Assembly: GCF_020524355.2 (NCBI RefSeq)
Contig: NZ_CP129019.1
Span: 3,720,001 to 3,784,000 of the forward strand
Source: Mesobacillus subterraneus
GTDB taxonomy: Bacteria > Bacillota > Bacilli > Bacillales > Cytobacillaceae
Length of the DNA: 64,000 nt
Reading direction: 5' to 3'
In this document: positions 60,436-64,000 of the stretch, piece after piece
Layout of the letters: the number at the start of each line of letters is the position of its first letter
Position numbering within the stretch: the first letter of the stretch is position 1
Notes under the pieces: model-generated
Databases searched by the model: none
Told to the model about the DNA's origin: nothing
The model's input: the letters and a program-made list of their open reading frames with translations, nothing else
Program-made: the position numbers and the translations under genes

Positions 60436-61984
60436 ATGATCCATTATCGTAAGATATTGGAATTATATGACGAGGGAATTAGTCTAAGGGGCATTGCCGC
60501 CAGTACTGGTCACTCTCGGCAGAAAGTAACTGAAATCATTGAATTGGCTGGAAAGAAAGGATTGGAATGCCCGCTAGAGGAGGAAATGGACGATAGATGG
60601 ATTGAGGATTTTCTTTTTCCTGAAAAGACCATGGAAGGCTCCGGCAGACAGCCTCTTGATTTTGAGTACATTCACAAAGAGTTAGCTAAACCGAATGTTA
60701 CTCTGTCTCTTTTGCATCATGAATACGAAGCACGTAGCCGTGCGAATAACACGATTCCTTACTCCTATCGGAGTTTTGTACGGTATTACAGTAATTATGC
60801 TCAAAAGTACAAGGCGACAATGCGTATTCGAAGAAAACCAGGCGAAATAATGGAGGTTGATTGGGCTGGGTCCACACTTTTCATTATTGATAGAGATACT
60901 GGGGAAAAAGTGAAGGCGTATGTATTTGTCGCTACATTACCGTGCAGTCAGTTTTCCTATGCGGAAGCAACGCTTTCAATGGATCGGCATTCCTGGATTA
61001 ACGCACATATACATGCGTATGAATATTTTGGCGGCGTAACTCAGATACTGGTTTCGGATAATCTGAAAACCGGTGTAACGAAGCACACTTCTAGGGAACT
61101 TGTGTTGAATCCTACGTACAAGGAAATGGCCAATCATTACAATACAATCATTATGCCAGCACGTGTGCGCAGCCCTAAAGATAAAGCGAGTGTTGAAGGC
61201 TCTGTTGGTACGATTTCAACATGGATTATAGCAGCACTGAGGAATACGCATTGTTTTAGCATCGAAGAATTAAATGTGGAATTACGTAAGAAACTTGAGG
61301 AATATAACCAGCGTCCTTTTACCAGAAAAGAAGGATGCCGTTTTTCTGCTTTTGAGGAAGAGGAGAAATTTGCGCTTTCCCCTCTCCCAGCCACGCCTTA
61401 CAAAATATCTGAATGGAGAACGGCGAAAGTAAAGCCTGATTACCACATATCTGTAGACAGTATGTTTTACTCCGTGCCATACGAATATATTAATCAGGAT
61501 GTGGATGTGAAGCTTACCGATGATATGGTTGTAGTCTATTTTAAGCACATGTGGCTAACTTCACACAAACGATTATATGGGAGATTCGGTCAGCCATCAA
61601 CCCTTCCGGAGCATATGCCCGATAATCATAAGTTATATGTAGAGCACACGCCCGAAGTAGCGATTGAGTGGTACCAGCAGCATTGGCTCCTCCACTACTA
61701 TTGTCGTTCAATACCTTTTAGACTCCTATCAGTCTGAAAGACAGGCACTGCAATCTATCTTTTCTTTAAAGAAAATGGAGCAGCGTTACACCAAATATGA
61801 GATAGAACTGGCATGTAAAATGGTGTTATCCATGACAGGAAGACCGACGGTCAAAAGCATCCAGACAATATTGAAAAGCAACAAGAAAAAAGACGCTGAA
61901 CAAGAAATAAATAAAAATACAGAGGTAAGCGAGACCAATTTTGGCTTCACACGTGGGGCTTCTTATTATGGAGGAAAAGAGTAA
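60436..61984 (+). pseudogene. istA: IS21 transposase IstA, frameshifted
   Basis: From ATG 60436 (after GGAGG) the frame encodes an N-terminal HTH (GISLRGIAASTGHSRQKVTE) and a DDE integrase core (GEIMEVDWAGSTLFI with the first Asp, ILVSDNLKTGV with the second, SPKDKASVEGSVGTIS with Glu). One extra base near 61672 (TGGTACC) ends the first frame at 61737. The C-terminal 100 codons (TIVVQYLLDSYQSERQAL onward) continue in the next frame to 61984. The stop overlaps istB. Confidence 0.9.
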
Positions 61985-62738
61985 TGTTAAATGAGCATAT
62001 GTTATCCAAACTACAAGAAATGAATTTAGGAGGTATGGTGAAGCATTTAGAGAACAATCCTTAAACAGAGAATACCAATCTATGAGTTTTGAAGATCGTT
62101 TTTCCTTGCTTGTCGACCTGGAATATTCGCGTCGGAAAAGCAATCATCTAAATCGTTTAATTAAAAACGCCACATTTTCAGACTCAAAAGCCTGCATTGA
62201 GGATATTGAATACCATGAGGATCGAAGACTTAAGAAGGAACTCATTTTGAAATTGGTAAAAGTACTTTTATATCAAGATCATCATAACATCATTTTAAAA
62301 GGTCCCACTGGCTCCGGAAAAACCTACATGGCGTGTGCATTGGGTGTTTCCGCTTGCCGTCAGCAGTATAAAGTGAAGTATGTCCGGCTCCCAGAATTAC
62401 TGGATGAACTGTCTCTGGCTAAATTGGCTGCCGACGGCAGCTATCGAAAGCTAATAAAAAAATACACAAAAACAGATGTACTCATTCTTGACGAGTGGTT
62501 ACTTTCGGATCTTTCAAAAGATGAAGCAAATATCCTGTTGGAGATTACAGAAGCCCGGCACAAAACTGCTTCCACCATATATTGTTCCCAAATTGATCCG
62601 AGCGGTTGGCATATCAAATTGGGTAACGGAACGATGGCAGAAGCAATTTTGGATCGCATTGTTCATGACTCTTACCAACTACTTTTGGATGGGGATATTT
62701 CCATGCGGGAACGTCATGGATTGGGTATAGAGGTGTAG
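61984..62738 (+). pseudogene. istB: IS21 ATPase IstB, frameshifted near the N-terminus
   Basis: The start MLNEHMLSKLQEMNLGGMVK is followed by a shift after about 20 codons: one A is missing from GTGAAGCA (expected AAAG) near 62040. The rest, from FREQSLNREYQSMSFEDRF, is intact, with Walker A ILKGPTGSGKTYMACALG and Walker B VLILDEWLLSDLSK. IstB is the AAA+ helper for strand transfer and target choice. Internal ATG 62082 might allow a shortened protein. Confidence 0.88.
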
Positions 62739-62739
62739 G

Positions 62740-63060
62740 ATGAGGGAGTTATTAACGGTTCGGGAAGCCACCGAAATCTTACAATCTTGCGGAATAGAAT
62801 GTCAGTTTCATGAAGTAAAGAAATGGGCTATAGAGGGGAAAATAAAAGCGAAGCATGAAAATAGAGTTTACAGAATCGGTCTTGATGATGTTTATGATTT
62901 CCTCGAAATACTTTGGAAAGGCAGCTCATACGAGATTGGAATAAATGATGAAACAAAGATAAGTAGGCTCATTCAGGAGAACAAAGAGATTAAGGATAGA
63001 ATTATACAGCTAGAGAAGGAAAACAAAATACTAAGACAAAAGTTATCCTCGTTAAAATAA
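62740..63060 (+). CDS. Third ORF of the IS21 element: MerR/excisionase-like HTH with coiled coil
   Basis: The 106-residue protein has an excisionase-like winged HTH (LLTVREATEILQSCGIECQF, EVKKWAIEGKIKAKHENRVY) and a C-terminal coiled coil (RLIQENKEIKDRIIQLEKEN). It starts 1 bp after the istB stop and is followed by a terminator, so it is part of the element's operon. Most IS21 elements have only istA and istB. It might regulate transposition or bind the ends. Confidence 0.75.
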   Translation: MRELLTVREATEILQSCGIECQFHEVKKWAIEGKIKAKHENRVYRIGLDDVYDFLEILWKGSSYEIGINDETKISRLIQENKEIKDRIIQLEKENKILRQKLSSLK

Positions 63061-63077
63061 AGCTTTCAAAATTAATG

Positions 63078-63115
63078 GAATACCCCTGCCACTGGTCAAA
63101 TAGGCAGGGGTATTC
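63078..63115 (+). terminator. Terminator of the IS21 operon
   Basis: GAATACCCCTGCC (63078-63090) pairs with GGCAGGGGTATTC (63103-63115) over 13 bp and is followed by TATTG. It lies 18 bp after the third ORF. Confidence 0.85.
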
Positions 63116-63219
63116 TATTGAAATGTGTATGGTAAAGAGCTTGGCATTTGGTGGTAAATTTTCTGTCATTGAGTGGTAAAAAAGATGGCACGGGTGGTAA
63201 ATTCTTTTGGCCGTAATCA

Positions 63220-63370
63220 CCGATCCGTTGCGTTCGGGGACATTCAGTACCGTCCGATGAGGATTTTCAACACGTTCATCATGAATGGCCACCAACATGT
63301 TTTCGACATCTCGAATGGCATCTTCGATTTTATAAATCGATTGGATTAGTTGTTCGTTCAGTATAAGCAT
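63220..63370 (-). pseudogene. Ornithine cyclodeaminase/mu-crystallin family gene, 5' part
   Basis: ATG 63370, after AAGGAGAG, starts MLILNEQLIQSIYKIEDAIR and continues through HDERVENPHRTVLNVPERNG to the IS21 insertion point. The rest is at 59466-60278. A terminator for an upstream minus-strand gene lies 28 bp before the start. Confidence 0.88.
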
Positions 63371-63397
63371 ATAGACTCTCTCCTTCTTATGTAAAAA

Positions 63398-63419
63398 CTC
63401 GGCCAATTATTTGGCCGAG
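63398..63419 (-). terminator. Terminator of the permease remnant
   Basis: CTCGGCCAA and TTGGCCGAG form a perfect 9-bp stem with a 4-nt loop. The minus strand exits into TTTTTAC. It overlaps the stop codon region of the permease remnant at 63407. Confidence 0.8.
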
Positions 63420-63499
63420 CTCATTTTACCAGTGATCACAGTTGGTTCAACGCGGCTTTTCACTGCCCAGATGGCAATCAGTGATACCACTAGAAACAC
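63407..63499 (-). pseudogene. C-terminal remnant of a permease
   Basis: The minus strand encodes VFLVVSLIAIWAVKSRVEPT and VITGKMSSAK before TAA 63407. This reads as the last TM and cytoplasmic tail of an amino-acid-type permease. The match to any gene ends at the REP-like element at 63501, so the rest was lost. Such a permease next to a cyclodeaminase-family enzyme would fit amino-acid catabolism. Confidence 0.55.
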
Positions 63500-63500
63500 A

Positions 63501-63565
63501 GGGACGGTTCTGGCGTTTCATAAATTATTAAAATATTCATTTTACTGAAACAGAAGAACCGTCCC
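63501..63565. repeat. REP-like element, complete dyad
   Basis: GGGACGGTTCT (63501-63511) and AGAACCGTCCC (63555-63565) are perfect inverted arms around 43 bp. Inner GTTTCA/TGAAAC form a second pair. This is the best-preserved member of the dispersed family in the window and separates two truncated genes. Confidence 0.75.
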
Positions 63566-63575
63566 CACGTTTCCC

Positions 63576-63746
63576 TTAATCAGGGTCTCCCCAATTTAAA
63601 CTTCTTATTAGTCGGCCGTGACCTTCGATTGCTTCAACCTCATTTATTTCATATGCTAGTTTTGTCCAATCCCCAGCATCAAATTTCGCTTCAATTGCCA
63701 GTGTAAGAGCATAAATAAGACGATCTTTATTTTCTGTATTTAGCAT
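63576..63746 (-). CDS. Small hypothetical protein, possibly truncated
   Basis: From ATG 63746 (GGGGAG about 8 nt upstream) 56 codons read MLNTENKDRLIYALTLAIEA, then KFDAGDWTKLAYEINEVEAI and GHGRLIRSLNWGDPD. I recognise the RLLRSLxWGD-like ending from N-terminal domains of larger bacterial proteins, but not the family. The stop lies 10 bp from the REP-like element, so the 3' part may have been removed. Confidence 0.5.
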   Translation of the reverse strand: MLNTENKDRLIYALTLAIEAKFDAGDWTKLAYEINEVEAIEGHGRLIRSLNWGDPD

Positions 63747-63922
63747 AATAACTCCCCGTTCTGAAAATAATAAATTTGGAAATTTCCAATTATTATCATA
63801 TCTAAGTTATTATCTAAAATCTATAACTTTCATATTGTAGCCTTCTGGCAGGTGATTGAAATGAAGAACCCTCCGAAAATATATTCTTTCCATTTTATGA
63901 AAAAATTGGCGGAAATAAAAAG

Positions 63923-63972
63923 GAAACGAAATTGACGGTGTCAAGTATAGATGTCACTGTCACTTTCGTTTC
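63923..63972. other. Long imperfect inverted repeat at the window end
   Basis: GAAACGAAATTGACGGTGTC and TGTCACTGTCACTTTCGTTT pair with a few mismatches around AAGTATAG. It could be a terminator or another dispersed dyad. A 24-codon frame starting ATG 63871 runs into it, which I do not regard as a gene. Confidence 0.4.
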
Positions 63973-64000
63973 AAATTAGGACGTCGATAGAACGGGGTTC

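Larger units (their letters stand above)
60279..63219 (+). mobile_element. IS21-family insertion sequence (2,941 bp) with 7-bp target duplication
   Basis: The ends TGATTACAGCCA (60279) and, reversed, TGATTACGGCCA (63219) match, and each side has further internal TTTACCAC-type repeats, as usual for IS21. CCGATCC is present at both flanks (60272-60278 and 63220-63226). Removing the element and one copy restores the cyclodeaminase reading frame exactly (NGSVLYMPSSDG). It carries istA, istB and a third small ORF. Both transposition genes have a frameshift, so this copy looks inactive if the sequence is right. Confidence 0.93.

Overview
The window is chromosomal DNA from a low-GC Gram-positive of the family Bacillaceae (Bacillus/Mesobacillus/Neobacillus type). 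This rests on strong AGGAGG-type ribosome binding sites, frequent TTG/GTG starts, a bacterial nitric oxide synthase, a ComQXPA quorum-sensing cassette, CcpA/LacI-like operators and many small dispersed dyad repeats. The genus is an inference. I saw no rRNA, tRNA or CRISPR array.

Layout. 1-5.4 kb: a minus-strand 2-deoxyribose utilisation operon (LacI regulator, deoxyribose-phosphate aldolase, FucP-type symporter, DUF4432 mutarotase-like protein, ribokinase-family kinase) with three operator-like palindromes upstream. 5.8-6.5 kb: 14 tandem copies of a 53-bp hairpin-forming repeat. 6.6-8.1 kb: a MarR / nitroreductase / ABM-monooxygenase operon that looks like a quinone or electrophile response. 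8.3-9.2 kb: an AbrB-PIN toxin-antitoxin pair. 9.4-14.0 kb: an ECF sigma factor, a membrane protein and a three-gene ABC transporter. 14.6-15.7 kb: a frameshifted nitric oxide synthase. 16.4-19.9 kb: a broken SUKH gene, a HAD phosphatase and the first copy of a DUF5381-like paralog array.

20-36 kb is the most striking part: a contiguous minus-strand RiPP locus. It runs YcaO, E1-like protein, E1/SagB fusion, second SagB-type dehydrogenase, three Cys/Ser/Thr-rich precursor peptides with a shared leader motif, a membrane zinc protease with a PqqD-like N-terminus, a LanB-type dehydratase, a SpaB-C/thiopeptide-type protein, an ABC exporter and a small membrane protein. It is followed directly by comQ, comX (too short for routine calling; found by reading the gap), comP and comA. 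I read it as a goadsporin-like azole plus dehydroamino-acid peptide pathway, probably under pheromone control. The dehydratase and the second dehydrogenase carry single-base homopolymer frameshifts, so either the pathway is decaying or the assembly has indel errors.

36-41 kb: the DUF5381-like array resumes (copies intact, frameshifted, split and inverted) next to a WXG/LXG-like secreted protein gene and an EspG-like gene. This suggests a type VII secretion effector/immunity locus into whose paralog array the RiPP cluster is embedded.

41-59 kb is a defence-type island. Two near-identical HTH-type genes (41.4 and 47.4 kb) bracket a DEDDh exonuclease-BRCT plus CoiA-like pair, an AlbA/Schlafen-type ATPase and a small gene. 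Then come a Cro/C1 HTH plus dsRBD-like pair, a coiled-coil CHAT protease, a complete type III restriction-modification system with a serine recombinase relative, an IS1182-type remnant, a DUF262 + HEPN pair and a hydrophobic 29-aa peptide gene. 59.4-63.4 kb: an ornithine cyclodeaminase-family pseudogene split by an IS21-family element with a 7-bp target duplication. The end holds a permease remnant, a REP-like element and a small truncated ORF.

Seven single-base frameshifts (NOS, LanB twice, SagB, one DUF5381 copy, IstA, IstB) and two in-frame stops occur. About five of the frameshifts lie in homopolymer runs, so part of this decay may be sequencing error.
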